Shown: positions 1 to 12,524, counted from the first letter of the stretch. The stretch: 64,000 bases of DNA from Cryptomeria japonica (GCF_030272615.1 NC_081405.1:158707954-158771953), one strand, 5' to 3'. Made by a program: numbers and translations. The notes: generated by a model from the sequence alone, not told the origin.

Positions 1-325
1 CTTTGAATCTGAGCTTAGGAAAGATCTCTTTTTCAAAGCCTAGGCCTGTGTTACCTTTGGGCTTTAATTCCAGGAGTAGTGGTTTATGTCGTCCTTGTTT
101 GCAATATCCCAAAGCACTCTGACCATCATATCCTATCCTTTGCATAATGAGGAGGCCTTTGCCATATTGATCCATAGGAAGTTTAACTTGTGGTAGATCA
201 GTGGTGATGGGATCTTTATAGATCCATTCTGCCAAGTCCTCATCTTGGGTTTCTTCTTCTTGACTCTTTCCAAGGATGAAAGGCCTCAAAGCACATGCAG
301 GCGTGATTAGTGGTTGCTAGAGTAA

Positions 326-1429
326 CTACTGTGGTTTACCATGTGTTCGAGGAGAAGTGGGCATTTGTCCCACACAAAAGAGTTGACTCAAGTTGTATTC
401 CCCAGGACCTTCCTCTGCTACTTTCATCTTAAGCTTTTCTTGCTTTGGTATAGTGGTGTTTGAACTGGCAAGAGAGGCTGAACTTATATATGATGTGGAG
501 GAAATGGCTTCTCTATTATTAGGAACGGTAATATCTGGTTGATGGCTGATATTATGGCAAAATGCAAAGGGGTTTGCATCGCCCAGAATTGTGATCTCTA
601 CACCGTTATGTGGGAACTTGATACATTGATGGTAGGTAGATGGAACGACTTGCATGGCATGTATCCAAGGTCTTCCTAACAATAGATTATATGGCAGAGG
701 AAGGTCCAGAACTTGACAGATGATGTGCTTTACCACAGGGCCCATGCGGATTGGTAGTACCACAGCTCCTTTGGATGAACACTCTGCATCATCATAGGCT
801 TTGATTGTGATCTTCTTACGAGGATCCACTGATTCTACCGCATAGCCTAATGTTGTGACCAACTGTAGTGTACAAATATTCAGGCCTGCTCCATTATCGA
901 TCAAGACTCGCTTGATCCTATGTTGGTTAATAAATCCTTCAATGTGGAGTGAGGCGTTATGAGGTTGTTGGAAGGAAGAGTTGTCACTTTCGGAAAAAGT
1001 GAGACAAGGTGATGACTTTAGACTTCCAACCATGGCTTGAAATTGGTCTGTATTCAGGTTTGCAAGGACTGATGCCTCTTGGAGTGCTTGATCCAAGATA
1101 GTTTTATGAGAGGGCGATAGGCGCAATAGCTCTAAAATGGATATAAGCACAGGGGTTTTGTCTAATTTTTCCACAAGATTGTACTGCTTTGGGATAGAGG
1201 TGGTGCCTTGTGGAGCTGCCTTTATGGTAACTTTGCCGCGACACGTAACAACATTGCAATTTGAGGTGGGATTTTTGAAGGTTATAGTTGCAACTTGTTC
1301 ATTGGCATCATACAGATGATTGATAGTGTAATTATACGCAGCCTGTGTATAATCAGTGGTATCAGTGCCTCTCCTAGAAGTGGAAGGACCCCTTTGATCT
1401 TGTGATGGAAGTGGATTTTTGAACATCAA
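326..1429 (-). other. Protease region of the gypsy fossil
   Basis: The translation contains RVLIDNGAGLNICTLQLV and LLLGRPWIHAMQVVPSTYH, which match the active-site loop and the LLGRPW segment of plant Ty3/gypsy aspartic proteases. Beyond it (1-326, minus) is a glycine-containing stretch (QRIGYDGQSALGY, then GNTGLGF) that resembles the G-patch-like linker found between protease and reverse transcriptase in some plant gypsy elements. Confidence 0.75.
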
Positions 1430-1513
1430 ATGATCATTATTGGTTGTTTTTGGGTCATGTCCTTCGATTTCAATTTCTCCTCGGTCAATAAGATCCTGGA
1501 TAAGATCTTTTAA

Positions 1514-3041
1514 TCAGTGACAATTACTTGTCTTGTGCCCTCTTTCTTGATGGAATTCACAGTGTTCAGTATCTCTCCACCATGCTGGTTTGACCTGAGG
1601 CTCATAGTTTGATAGTTTAGGTAGAGTGACCAAATTTTGAGAAATGAGTTGTCGCAATACTGTTTCAATGGGTTCCCCTAAGGGAGTGTATGTGCGTCTC
1701 TGTTTTTGCTGATGAGTTCTAGGTTCATCATGAGATGTGATGCGACCTTGATTGGAAGGAACATTTGTGTTATTCTGAGGTGGAGGATTTTTGTCCTGCA
1801 AACCAAACCGCAGGTTGTGCATTTTGGATAGTTCGGGCATCCACAACCCCATCGTTGACAATATTCTTGTTTTTATTCCAGAAGCTTGGTTTATCACTAT
1901 TGAAGCGCGAGTGAGGACCATCTTTTGGTTCATTAAAGATTTTGATGAGTCCTTTCTTGATGAGTGCCCGTTCACATTTTAAACCTTTGGTGATCATATC
2001 ATTAAAAGAGTCTATGTCTTTGACATCCAGGTGAAATTCCATTTCTTCGTTTAAGTTGGAAATGAATGTTTCCACTAGTTCTCATTCAGGTAACTGAAGA
2101 GAACATATGCTAGACATTTGGTGCCATCGTTGCAGGAATACTGAGAATAGTTCACTTGGTTTTTGCTTGGTGTTGCACAAATCAGCCATGGTGATGTCGC
2201 GTTCAATGTTATGAAAGTAATGAGCTAGGAACTTCTGGATGAGTTCCTCAAATGTTCTAATACCACCTGATAGTCGGGAAAACCATGATGTGGTTGTTCC
2301 TCCCAAGCTTTGGGGAAAAAGGCACATTAGGTAGGTGTCTTCATATGCCACTTCGAGGCAAGCGAAATGAAATTCTCTGACATGATCACGAGGATCTCCC
2401 TTTCCTCTATATTTTTCAAATTTGGGTGTTTCGAATCCTCATGGAAAGGGTGGCATATAAAGATTCCTATCAAAAGGATAGGGACAGATGTCATTGAGAG
2501 AGAATTGGTTAGTCTTGACACCACTATGAAGCTATTGGGCGAGATTCTCGACTTGTTGCCGCAACATCTCCATTTCATTTGGAGGAGGAGGTGGTGGGTT
2601 ACCTCGAGGAATGTTATATCTAATGGGATCTCTACCTCTTTCCTCTTCATGGCGACTTTGTCTTTCTGATGCTTGTCTTAATTGGGCAAGATCAAAGTTA
2701 GAGGGGAGTTTTGCTCCTTCTTAAGCGAGCTTTAAAAAGTGAGCATCCGCATTGCTCCTGAGTATTTCATCAAACAATCTGTTAAAGAGAGGGTTATGCT
2801 GAGCCCTTTTGATTGTTGCAAGAGTAGGAGTACTTGGGTTTTCATCATTCACATTTCCTCCAAGTGCTTCTTGGAATTCATTGAGATTTTCCTCTTCTTC
2901 TTCTTCTATTTCTATTTCTCGTTGCCTTGACCGTGATCGGGTTTGAGCCATTTTGTTTATGAGTTTTTGTTGAAGTTGAGTGAAAATGATGATGAGTTGT
3001 TGATGAAATGAAAGATTGATGGTTGGTGAATGGTGTTGCAT
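1514..3041 (-). other. gag region of the gypsy fossil
   Basis: Translations show an acidic N-terminus beginning MAQTRSRSRQ with a run of glutamates, then a capsid-like segment (TSWFSRLSGGIRTFEELIQK) typical of plant gypsy gag, then the zinc-knuckle-like C-terminus. The region is broken in several places, as expected of an old copy. Confidence 0.75.
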
Positions 3042-5728
3042 GCAGATCTCTTTAGCACTTTTAAGGTAGATGTAACCGAAATTCCTTCTTTGAATTGCTT
3101 GCTTGTTTAATAAGATTTTGATGTGATAAGGTGTAGAGAAATCTGAGATGTGTTACAGATTTAACTACCTAGTAATGAGAGGATGCACTCATGAACTAGT
3201 TTTAACCTGCGTAGATGTGTCTCTTAGGATGAGCTTATCCTAGATGTAGAAACAATATACAAAGTGATGTGATGTTTGATTCAAGCAATATCCAAAAGAG
3301 AACTTGGGACAAGAACCTCTTAATGTTTTGAGAGTTTGGAATGGATCAATGATGAAATGATGATGTATGAGCCAGATGATGGATGAAATGTTTTCAACTT
3401 TAATAAAAACTGTGTGTCACAAATGGGACAAACTCTATCTCTTCTCTTTCGGGTGTTGGAGGTATTTCTCGAGCTGTGTTGTAGGTGATGCAGATGTTGG
3501 AGAAAAAGTTGGGGTTAATCTTACCTCCTTGGTTTTTGTGATAACTCAGAGCTCTATATTGCATAAAAGCTCTGCGGTTCAATGATTCTGAATCAAATTC
3601 ATTTGTTTTGCCTTGAAGGTAGAGACGCATGTGACACAGAAAAACTCTATGGGAGACAAAGATTTGCCTATTTATATAGAAGAATTTCCTCCTTTTGATC
3701 AAAGCCCTTGGGCTTAATGGTCTTCTTTTCAAATTGATATTCTGATGACGCTTCTTCTTTCGTAAGATGTGAAGAATGGTCATAAAATTTTGACTCTTTG
3801 TTGTTTGCACTTTGTTTTTGATGTGTTTGGTTGTTTTGAGAAATGTTTGGTTGGATGAATACTTTGTTTTTGGGATTGATTTTTCTGATTTGATGTTTCT
3901 TTGACAAGAAAACAAAGCAAGCACACAAACACAAGAATGTTGCCTCAAAGGCACAAATGAGTATGGGTCTAGATCAACCCAATCCTTGGACTTGTATATG
4001 ACCCTTCCTTTTAGATGTATTTTAAGGTGTATTTCCAAAGCCTGAAGTCGGCTCAATTTGCATTTGGTCTTTAAAACGAACACACTTCAAACACTTTTTA
4101 TCCCTAAGGTCAAATGGCCAGTTGTGATAAATTTAGCCTACATCTTGATATTTCTTCGACTTTGGTACTACATACCTTAGGAATCCCGCCTTGGCAGGTA
4201 AGGATGTGATATACTAAGTTTTGCATGAGCATAACAAATAGATGATCCCTATGATGGGGGAGTCACCACCTTTATCAAGCCACAAGTGACTTTTCAAAAA
4301 GCTATGTTTCTACTCAAGGAAATATGTATGGTACCATCTATGCTCTTGCACTAAATTATATCGCAAATATCCTCAATCAATAGAACAGGTGGGCTACTAC
4401 TTAAAGGCATTTAGTCCTGTTCGATGTTTTTGGACATAAGTTCATTCTGCAGTGACTCACTTAAGAGCCTTGTAACTGGTGGTGGGGCCCATTTGTCCTT
4501 TCGGCCAGTTACACTGTAGGAATAGCTATACCCAAGGCTACAGCTTTCGCTCTCACCTGATTTCTATAGTGGCTCGAAGGATTTACCGCTCGAGGTCGTT
4601 CCCAAGAGTATCGATCCCTTGGCAGGCCTCTTTTAAGATAAAATTTTGAGTGTTACTAACACTTTTCTCTTGCACCTAGGACCACGAAAGCCAAGGGAGA
4701 GGATAGCGTGTGTTAGAGGTAGGACCACTCGACTGACTTATTGCACAAGTGTGCCAAGTACGAAAGACACTTGTTCTTTTTAATCCACCATTTCAAATGT
4801 GATCTAACTATTTGGAGATGTTGCTCCAATAGCCATGGTGTTCTTTTTAACTTCAGAGGCAATGTGTTTTGTAATCTAGAATTCGGAAATCCTGGTCAAC
4901 TTAAAATGAAAAACATGTTTGCTTGAAGTAAAATTTGTTTTTGCAAAATCAAAACAAGTGGATTGTTCTTTTCATTTGCCCAAAAATTGAAGTGTGGCTT
5001 GTGATTTTTAAGTTTGATGTAGAAAAGAAAATTTGTTTTGTTGATTTTAAGCACCAAAACAAAATGTATCCCTAACTTGCAATGAAAGCAAAATTTTGAA
5101 GTTTGTTGTTCTTTTTACTTTGCAATAAAGAAAGATGAATTTTCTTTTTAAGCACCAAAAACAAGTTTGAAGTTCATTTTATGCACTCTAAAATAAAATG
5201 TGAGGTTTATTTTAACTTGTGCAAGAAGGAAAAAAAAGGATTCTTTTTAACCAACTTTTGTTGAAAGAAAGTAAAAAAGAAACTTTTAAAGCATTGAAAC
5301 TAACTCCTTCCCCTGCAAAAAAAGATTAGAACTTGCATAAAAGACAATTTGTTAGAAAAATCCACATGTTTTGGTGGGCTTCTACAAGCCTAAAATTTTT
5401 GGTTTTTGGTTACAAGGAATTTTCGTACAACTCTCTGTTACAATAGCGCTATTCTGTGTTTGAACGATAGCGCTATTTAACGACAAAAGCGCTGAAAGAA
5501 TAGGAATGACAGAGAGGAAAAAGCGCTAAAAGTTTATCGATAGCGCCAGAATAACGACAAAAGCACTGCAATTTGGGCAATAGCGCTATTGTAAAAACAA
5601 TAGCGCTAAAAACAGGGGTGTCAGTAGTGCTAGAACGTGTTCAATAGCACCACAACGCAAGCTGTGTGACACTTTCAACATTCAGACATGTTAGTTTACA
5701 AAAAAAAATGGTATTTTTGGGTGTTTGA
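3042..5728 (-). other. Long untranslated leader of the gypsy fossil
   Basis: This 2.7-kb stretch separates the primer-binding site from gag. Apart from the AGCGCT cluster it is AT-rich with runs of A/T-biased codon-poor sequence. A GC-richer segment at 4.2-4.7 kb has no coding signal I recognise. A 227-codon open frame on the minus strand (4083-3400) is lysine- and asparagine-rich, resembles no known domain, and is probably chance. Confidence 0.6.
5445..5650. repeat. Cluster of AGCGCT motifs in the gypsy leader
   Basis: Six exact AGCGCT palindromes start at 5445, 5469, 5488, 5522, 5582 and 5602. Near matches (AGCGCC, AGCACT, AGTGCT, AGCACC) lie between and after them. Several sit in a longer ATAGCGCTATT palindrome. 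The cluster lies just downstream of the primer-binding site in the element's leader. Spacing is irregular, so it is not a plain tandem repeat. Function unknown; a protein-binding or RNA-structure role is possible. Confidence 0.7.
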
Positions 5729-5746
5729 TTCACGTCGGGTTCACCA
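5729..5746 (-). other. Primer-binding site of the gypsy fossil
   Basis: The minus strand reads TGGTGAACCCGACGTGAA two bases inside the LTR end. The TGG start matches the CCA tail of a tRNA, and the position fits a minus-strand primer site. I could not assign the tRNA species with certainty. Confidence 0.55.
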
Positions 5747-5748
5747 AA

Positions 5749-7132
5749 TGATGCTCTGCAAAAAGGGAAGGTTATTCAATGATAACAAAACACAAATAAG
5801 AAGAAAAGCCAAGTTGTTAGTGTTAGAAATCATAAACCAAATACTTTCCTACACAAGCATATCAAAAGAGATACCAAAAGCATGATAGAATGTCTAACTA
5901 GGAAGGTAAATACGATGATGCATCTCCAAATGCCTCCTAACATGCTCTTGGCTTCTTCTCCCTTGTTCCTCTCCTCTCCAAGTTCCAAAATAGTGTAGCT
6001 CTCAGCAGCTTTTTGCACTATGGATGCTTATGGAGGATTGAGATTGTAGTATTGTGCTCCAAATGTGAAATGAAAAGCTAATACTATGCTATTGATGCTA
6101 AAATGATTGATTTTATCTAAAAAGACAAGATATTAGTTAATTATGCTAAAAATGCTCTCTTAAAATGCCTATAGCTTAAATGCATACAAGTTTTCAGGAT
6201 CTGGAGTACGAAGAAATGGGCTCTATTTATAGGAAAAATGGAGCAATGGATGGTTGAGATTGAGTAATCTCAACAAGGGTCAGGATTGAATGATTTCCAA
6301 TCCATGTGATGGCTTTCAACCCAATCCCAAGATGACAAGTGTCAATGTGAGATAGGTTGAGAGGGGAGGGAATAAGCATTAAATGCTTGATATGACCTTG
6401 AGATTTAAAGTCAAGGTTAGTTGAATGAATAAACTCTTTATTCAAAGAATAAAGCTTTTATCCAATGGATAAACTCTTGTGCAAATGTGAAATGGATGAA
6501 TATGGTCAAAACAATAAATGTTTGAGGGGACAAGTTTGAAATAACCATAAATGGTTATGAAAGAGCCATAAATGGTCATGTAAGAGCCATTAGTGGTCTT
6601 GGAAGACTTTGGGGGTTAATTTGTTGAACACACAAAGCATTAAATGCTTTTCAAAGACTTTGGAGTCTTTGAAAAGTGACTCCATTTTGCTTAGGAATGT
6701 GACAATAATTAGGGGATGGATTAGGCTAATTAGGAAGGGGTTAGAAGAATCTAGAAGGGGATTAGATTTTGCAAGTGGATTTGGTGGGTGAGGGAAAATA
6801 GGATTTTATTAAAATAAAAATTCATTTATTTCAATAAATGTGTGCAAGTTGCATTTGTAGGAAAATGCAAGTGGGGGGGGATAATGATTTAAATAAATGT
6901 TTTATTTAATTTATTTAAAAGAGGAAAAAGGGGATTTAATTAAATAAATAGATTTTATTTATTTAATTGATTTGAATTTGATTTAATGATTTAATTAAAA
7001 TAAATTGAATAATTTATTTAATTAATAGAAGAATGTTTGGAGATGAATTAATTAAATATTTATTTAATTAACTGATGGCTAGTGGATTTTTAATCAAATA
7101 AATAGCGAATATTTATTTAATTAAGCTAGACA
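5749..7132 (-). repeat. 5' LTR of the gypsy fossil
   Basis: On the minus strand this stretch starts TGTCTAGC and ends GCATCA, so it has TG...CA ends, and it sits two bases from a primer-binding site. It contains TATAAATA (plus 6224-6231) followed by a GC-richer stretch, as expected for the U3/R boundary of an LTR promoter. The outer part (6.8-7.1 kb) is made of ATTTATTTAATTAA-type AT repeats. The outer boundary at 7132 is inferred from the TGTC start and from the abutting copia LTR; no partner LTR is available to confirm it. Confidence 0.6.
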
Positions 7133-7136
7133 GATT

Positions 7137-7633
7137 TGTGTGACTACAAGACTATTATAGATTTACTAAGCAATCTGATTTGTTGTGACGTCAAGTTTAG
7201 AATGTTAGCATATGATTGAAGGAATGTAAAAGTAATTTGTGTCTTTTATCGATTTGCCTCTGTAGATATGAAAAGCAACTGAATATATCTTCCACTGATC
7301 GTTGTGTATTTCACCATATAATCATCAGGGAGGGTGGCGTATATATATCGTTTGTTTTTCATGGGATCATGCCTCCATAGGGGGTCACGATCCTATGTGG
7401 AACCATGTGGTTGCACATAGGGTCGTGACCCCTGTGTGGAGCCACGATCCTTCTACACCAGCTATTACCTTAATCAAACTAATGACGTTGCATAACAAAT
7501 TTGTTAGTTTAACTCTTAACTAAATTCCAATCTTAATTAAATCGCAAATAACAAAATTATTATTCTGTGTGCTGCGACAATTAGAGAACAGAATTAGTTT
7601 TATGTGTGTTACGACTAAGACTAAATTTTAACA
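7137..7633 (-). repeat. 3' LTR of the copia fossil
   Basis: About 497 bp, homologous to 12029-12524. The exact left edge is uncertain by a few bases because the first 25 bases are the least conserved part and the flank is the gypsy LTR. The minus-strand sequence just outside (AAGAGGGAGTG at 7645-7634) is a fitting polypurine tract. Confidence 0.85.
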
Positions 7634-8049
7634 CTCCCTCTTAGTCTTAGGAGTATAGACCTAAAACTTAACTGAGCTCATGAGAATCACTTCACCTAGG
7701 TGAAACTAAGGATATACTCACTTTGATATCCAATTTTAAGTATCAGCCTGTGATACTAAGGATATACTCACTTTGATATCCTTGTTATAGTATGTGCACT
7801 GACATTAATCTGCTTATATAATGTCTACTATAACTTATCACATTACTGATATTCAAAGTTGTCTGATTTTCAGTTTATATGATCTTCCAAACATTTATAA
7901 GATCGTCATATTACAATGTTGAACTACAAGTGTTCATTAACTAAATAATCGTCATCCTTTAGAAATGTACACAGGGAAAAGTTACATACTTCATATACTG
8001 AACTATATGACCAAGAAGTTTACATAAATTAAACATCTTTATATGTATC

Positions 8050-9255
8050 AATTACATTTTAACCATACCAAGATAGTTCCTGAAGTGATCAATTTTCACT
8101 CTTGCTAGAGGTTTGGTGAGAATGTCAATTGTCTGATCTCCTGTATTGACATATTCCAGTCTTATTACTTTTCTTTCTGTCATGTCTCTCACATAGTGAT
8201 ATGGGATCTCAATGTGTTTGGATCTATCATGGAAAACTAGATTCACTGAAAGTTTAATGCAGCTCTGATTGTCACAATGAATGATTGTAGGCTTCAGAAT
8301 TTCACCAAACAGTCCTACTATCAATTTCCTCAGCCATATGGCTTCCTTAACTGCCATGGATGCAGCTATATATTCAGATTTTGTGGAGCTCTAAGCTACG
8401 GATGATTTTTTTCCGCTGATCCAAGATACCATAGTTGATCCTAAGATGAAACAGCATCCTGAAGTGCTCTTCCTGTCTATCACACTTCCAGCCCAGTTTG
8501 AATTAGAGTATCCATGTAGGTTCAATGCAGTGTGTTCATAATGAAGTCCATAGTCCAAGGTACCTTGTAGATATCTCAATATATGCTTTACTGCAACCAA
8601 ATGTATTTCTTTGGGTTCAACCATGTGTTGACTGAGTGCATTTACTGCATAACATATATCAAGTCTGGTATTGACTAGGTACATTAGTGATCCAATAATT
8701 TGTTTGTATAATGTTGGATCTGTAAATTTGGAATCTGTTATAGCTTCTTTTAGTTTATGAAGGTTTGTTTCCATAGGAGATGACATTGGCTTGCAATTCA
8801 TCATTCCAAATCTCTTCAGAATGTCAGTGGTGTATTTACCTTGATTTAGATAAATACCATCTGATCTTTTCCATACTTCTAATCCAAGGAAATAATGGAG
8901 TAGACCTAAATCCTTCATCTCAAACTCTGAAGCTAGTTCTTATTTGCATTTTGCAATGAGATTATCTTCGCCTGTAATTAATAAGTCATCTACATATAAT
9001 ATCAGTATCAACATTTCACCTTTGATTGTTTTGAAATACAAATTTGGATCAACAATGTTCTTAGAGAAACCTATCCCTAATAAGTAACTGTCAATTCTTT
9101 CATACCATGCTCTGGGAGCTTGTTTTAACCCATACAGTGCTTTCTCTAACTTGCATACATGTGTTTTTGCATTATTTACCTCAAATCCCTCAGGTTGCTC
9201 TAGATATACTTCTTCTTCAATTGTTCCATTGAAAAATGTGGTTTTTACGTCCATT
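8050..9255 (-). other. Reverse transcriptase and RNase H region of the copia fossil
   Basis: The translation shows MDVKTTFFNG, YLEQPEGFEV and LYVDDLLITGED (the YVDD active site) followed by MKDLGLLHYFLGLEV, then the RNase H part with DRKSTSGCCFILGS and HIEIPYHYVRD. These are standard copia pol motifs. The region is broken. Confidence 0.9.
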
Positions 9256-9539
9256 TGATGAACTTTCCATCCTTTAGATGATGCTATAGCCAGGATTGTT
9301 CTGACAGAAGTGTATCGTGCAACAGGTGCAAATGTTTTTTCATAGTCAATTCCTTCCTTCTATGAGAAGCCTCAAGAAACAAATCTTGCCTTATGTTTTT
9401 CTATATTGCCATCAGCAACATGCTTAATTTTAAAGAGCCATTTAGAAGATACAACTGATTTTCCTTTAGGTGTAGGCACAATTTTCCATACATCATTCTT
9501 TAAGATAGATTGATATTCCTCTATCATGGCATCCTTCCA

Positions 9540-11300
9540 TACTTATTGTTTAAGAGCCTCTCCGGCACTTGAGGGTTCAACATTTATGAGGTATGTCATT
9601 AGAGTAACATAGCTAGCAAATTTTGAAGGTCTTTTGCTTTCTCTAAATGTTCCTCTCGGTGTTGCAAAGGATTCTGCTTCCTGTACTGTTTTGGTGGCCC
9701 ATAGTAGTCTTTTCCTAGGATTCTCTATTGTAGTGTTCTCAAGTTCCAAGGTGTTTTCCTCAGGATGCTCCCTCTGAGTTTCAAAAAGAGAATCTTCTTC
9801 CATATTCATGGAATTAGTTGGGATCTCAGGTGTGATGGAACTCCTTGTTTTGTTAATGGCTACATCTTCTTTAAATATGACATCTCTACTTAATTCTATT
9901 TGTCTTTGTCCAGGAATGAATATTCGGTAGGCTTTAGATGTTTCACTATATCCTACAAAAATCCCTTTCTGCCCAGTAGGTTCTAGTTTAGTTCTTTTCT
10001 CCTTAGGTATATGAATATAAACAAGACATCTAAATATTTTGAGATGGCTAATATCAGGTTTAATTCCAGTAAAGACTTCTTCAGGAGTTTTGTCACCAAT
10101 ATGAGAGTGAGGACATCTGTTTTGAATGTATACAACGGTATTAGTGGCTTCCCCCCAAAGTGTGGTTTCAAGGTTTTGATCCAACAACATAGCCCTTGCC
10201 GCTTCTACTATTGTTCTATTCTTTCTTTCAACAATCCCGTTTTGTTGAGGATTGTAGGGTATAGCGAACTCCCTCTTAATCCAAGCATCTTTACAAAACT
10301 CTTTAAATACATCTGATGTGTATTCCCTACCATTATCAGTCCTTAGAGTTTTGATTTTCCTACCAGAATGATTTTCTGTAATAGATTTGAACTCTTTAAA
10401 TCTCCCAAGAATATCTTTAGATTCCTTACTTTTAAGAAAATAAATCCAATTTTTCCTAGAAAAATTGTCTACAAAAATTACATAGTATAATGCGTTTCCT
10501 AGTGATGGTTCAGACATAGGCCCACATAAGTCAGAGTGAACTAGTTCTAGTACTCCTTTAGTTTTTCTAGAGCTGCGGGGAAGAGAGATTTTAGTGTTTT
10601 TCCCTAGTGCACATCCTTTACAAACATCTGAATGAATTGGCTTTAGTTTAGGTAGTCCTATGACTAATTTCTCCATAGAGGGTAGAGCACGAAAGTGTAA
10701 GTGCCCTAGTCTTCTATGCCAAATTTTTGTTTGATCTATGACTTCGTGAAGTAAGGTTTGATTTGGCTCATTACACAATTCATATAGGTGTCCTTGTCTA
10801 TAACCAATCACTTGTGCTCTTTTGAAGGTGGATGTTTTTGGCCATGCCATTACCTTTCCTTCTATGAATGAGACTCCGTATCCATCATCCTCAAGTGCAG
10901 AGATAGAGACTAGGTTCCTTTTGATACCTAGTACAAATAGTACTCCGGTGAGTTGAATTGAGATTCCAGACTTTAGTCTGATTGTACATGTCCCGACACC
11001 TTTTACAGGATGTGTAGAGTCATCCCCTATTGTTACCTCTTCATTTGATCCCTCTTCCATTGAGTCTAATAATTCTCTGAATCTGGTGACATGTCTTGAC
11101 GATCCACTATCTATTACCCAGGTGTTAGACTTGTTTGAAGCTTGACTTGATAGTGCTGAATATAATACAAACTTCTCAGATTCAAATTCTGTGTTCCTCT
11201 CTACTTTGGCGAATGATGCCTGTTGTTTTACTTTGTCAGGACAATTAAATGACATATGTCCATACTAATCACATCTGTGACATTGAATTTTTGACATGTC
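9540..11300 (-). other. Protease, pre-integrase and integrase region of the copia fossil
   Basis: In order the translation shows WVIDSGSSRHV (aspartic protease active site), WHRRLGHLHFRAL (GAG-pre-integrase, HHCC-type zinc finger with CKGCALGK), and an integrase core with HSDLCGPM, RTDNGREY and NGIVERKNRTI giving the D,D,E triad. The segment near FVGYSETSKAYRIF matches the copia integrase C-terminal part. Confidence 0.92.
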
Positions 11301-11639
11301 TTTCTTATGAAAGCTTTTCCCATGGTGGGATTTTCTTTTCTTGAAGTTTCTCTTCTTGCCTTTCTTACAGGAGTCGGTATTCAGAATGTGTAGGTCCTCA
11401 TCTTTGGTTTTGTGATTTCCCCCTTTCATTTGCCTTGATTCTTCAAGGAGACAGTGAATTTATCCCTTGCATTTATGCCTTGTTTCAATGATTCCAAAGA
11501 TTTAGGTAATCCGTCTAGGGTAATCATTGATAGTTCTTGCTTCTCGACAAGATAATCAAGTTTTTACAATTGATCTCTGAGTGAACCTATCCTCATGAAG
11601 TATGAGTTTATAGATTCACATTTATTTATACTTATGTGG

Positions 11640-11970
11640 TTCAACTATCTTTTTAGGGCTAGGGTTTTGCTCGGATTGTTTATCTCATATGTCCTTTCAA
11701 GGGTTTTGCACATTTCATATGCGTTGTCATATTTTGATATAAGTGGTACTATGTGACCCCTTACTGCATCTATCATGATTTTTATAGCTTTATCATTTCC
11801 TTCATTCCACACAGTTTTCTCAGGTTCGACTTCAGGTTCGGGCTTGTCTTCTTTTATGATTTTGATTACTTTGTTCTCTTTTAATATGATCATAATTTTG
11901 ACTTTCCAAGCCACAAAATTTGCTGCTCCTTCGAGTATGTCCTTGAATCTGATTGTGTTCGCCATTTTTA
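11640..11970 (-). other. gag N-terminal region of the copia fossil
   Basis: The translation begins MANTIRFKDILEGAANFVAW and continues with a lysine/glutamate-rich segment ending near YEINNPSKTLALKR, the usual start of copia gag in plants (UBN2-type). Confidence 0.8.
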
Positions 11971-12015
11971 ATTTGTAAACTTTGCTTTTAGTCTATTCGG
12001 ATCTTTAAATAGTTA

Positions 12016-12028
12016 GGCTCTGATACCA
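12016..12028 (-). other. Primer-binding site of the copia fossil (initiator Met tRNA)
   Basis: The minus strand reads TGGTATCAGAGCC directly next to the LTR end. This is the widespread plant primer site complementary to the 3' end of initiator methionine tRNA. Confidence 0.9.
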
Positions 12029-12524
12029 TGTAAATGTAAATAGACTATTATAGATTTACTGAGCAATCTGATTTGCTGTGACATCAAGTTTAGAATGTTA
12101 GCATATGATTGAAGGAATGTAAAACCGATTTGTGTCTTTTATCGATTTGCCTCTGTAGATACGAAAAGCAACTAAATATATCTTCCACTGATCGCTATGT
12201 ATTTCACCATATATTCATCAGGGAGGGTGGCGTATATATATCATTTGTTTTCCATGGGATCGTGCCTCCACAGGAGGTCGCGATCCTATGTGGAACCACG
12301 TGGTTCCACATAAGATCGTGACCCTTTTGTGGAGCCATGATCCTTCTACACCGGCTATTACCTTAATCAAACTAATGACATTGCATAACAAATTTGTTAG
12401 TAACTCTTAACTAAATTCCAATCTTAATTAAATCGCAAATAACAGAGTTATTATTCTGTGTGCTGAGACGATTAGAAAACAGAATTAGTTTTCTGTGTGT
12501 TACGACTGAGACTATATTTTAACA
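12029..12524 (-). repeat. 5' LTR of the copia fossil
   Basis: About 496 bp, TG...CA ends, matching 7137-7633 at roughly 93%. It includes a TATATATA stretch near 12.23 kb and a 24-bp perfect palindrome at 12288-12311. It lies immediately next to the start of the duplicated LOX segment (12525 onward). Confidence 0.88.
12288..12311. promoter_or_regulatory. 24-bp perfect palindrome with a CACGTG core in the copia LTR
   Basis: The sequence from 12288 reads ATGTGGAACCAC followed by its exact reverse complement, so the core is CACGTG, the plant G-box. The matching place in the other LTR (about 7396-7418) has lost perfect symmetry and has CATGTG. G-boxes bind bZIP and bHLH factors; a role here is inference. 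Confidence 0.7.

Larger units (their letters stand above)
1..7132 (-). mobile_element. Ty3/gypsy LTR retrotransposon fossil, 5' part only
   Basis: Read on the minus strand, the order is LTR (about 7132-5749), primer-binding site (5746-5729), a leader of about 2.7 kb, gag (about 3041-1514), protease (about 1429-326) and the start of the next pol region, which leaves the window at base 1. Gag holds a capsid-like segment and a zinc-knuckle-like CEFHQERGHKTSNCH. The protease has LIDNGAGLN, a retropepsin active-site variant. This order, the long leader and the long LTR point to the Ty3/gypsy superfamily, perhaps the Tat side, but reverse transcriptase lies outside the window so the lineage is unproven. 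The element is broken, with several breaks in the coding part. The second LTR is not in the window, so it cannot be dated from LTR divergence. Confidence 0.85.
7137..12524 (-). mobile_element. Ty1/copia LTR retrotransposon fossil with both LTRs
   Basis: Read on the minus strand: 5' LTR (12524-12029), initiator-methionine tRNA primer site (12028-12016), gag (about 11.97-11.64 kb), zinc-knuckle/protease/GAG-pre-integrase/integrase (about 11.3-9.5 kb), reverse transcriptase and RNase H (about 9.25-8.05 kb), a purine-rich tract at 7.64 kb, and 3' LTR (7633-7137). Domain order integrase before reverse transcriptase defines Ty1/copia. It is broken in about five places. I counted about 35 differences over some 490 aligned LTR bases (about 7%), many of them C/T or G/A, so it is older than the small LTR element in LOX-B. 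I found no convincing matching target-site duplication; the left boundary abuts the gypsy LTR. Confidence 0.92.

Noticed and set aside
3400-4083. 227-codon open frame on the minus strand
   Set aside because: Lies in the leader of the gypsy fossil, has no recognisable domain and a composition (Lys, Asn, Ile) expected of AT-rich DNA.
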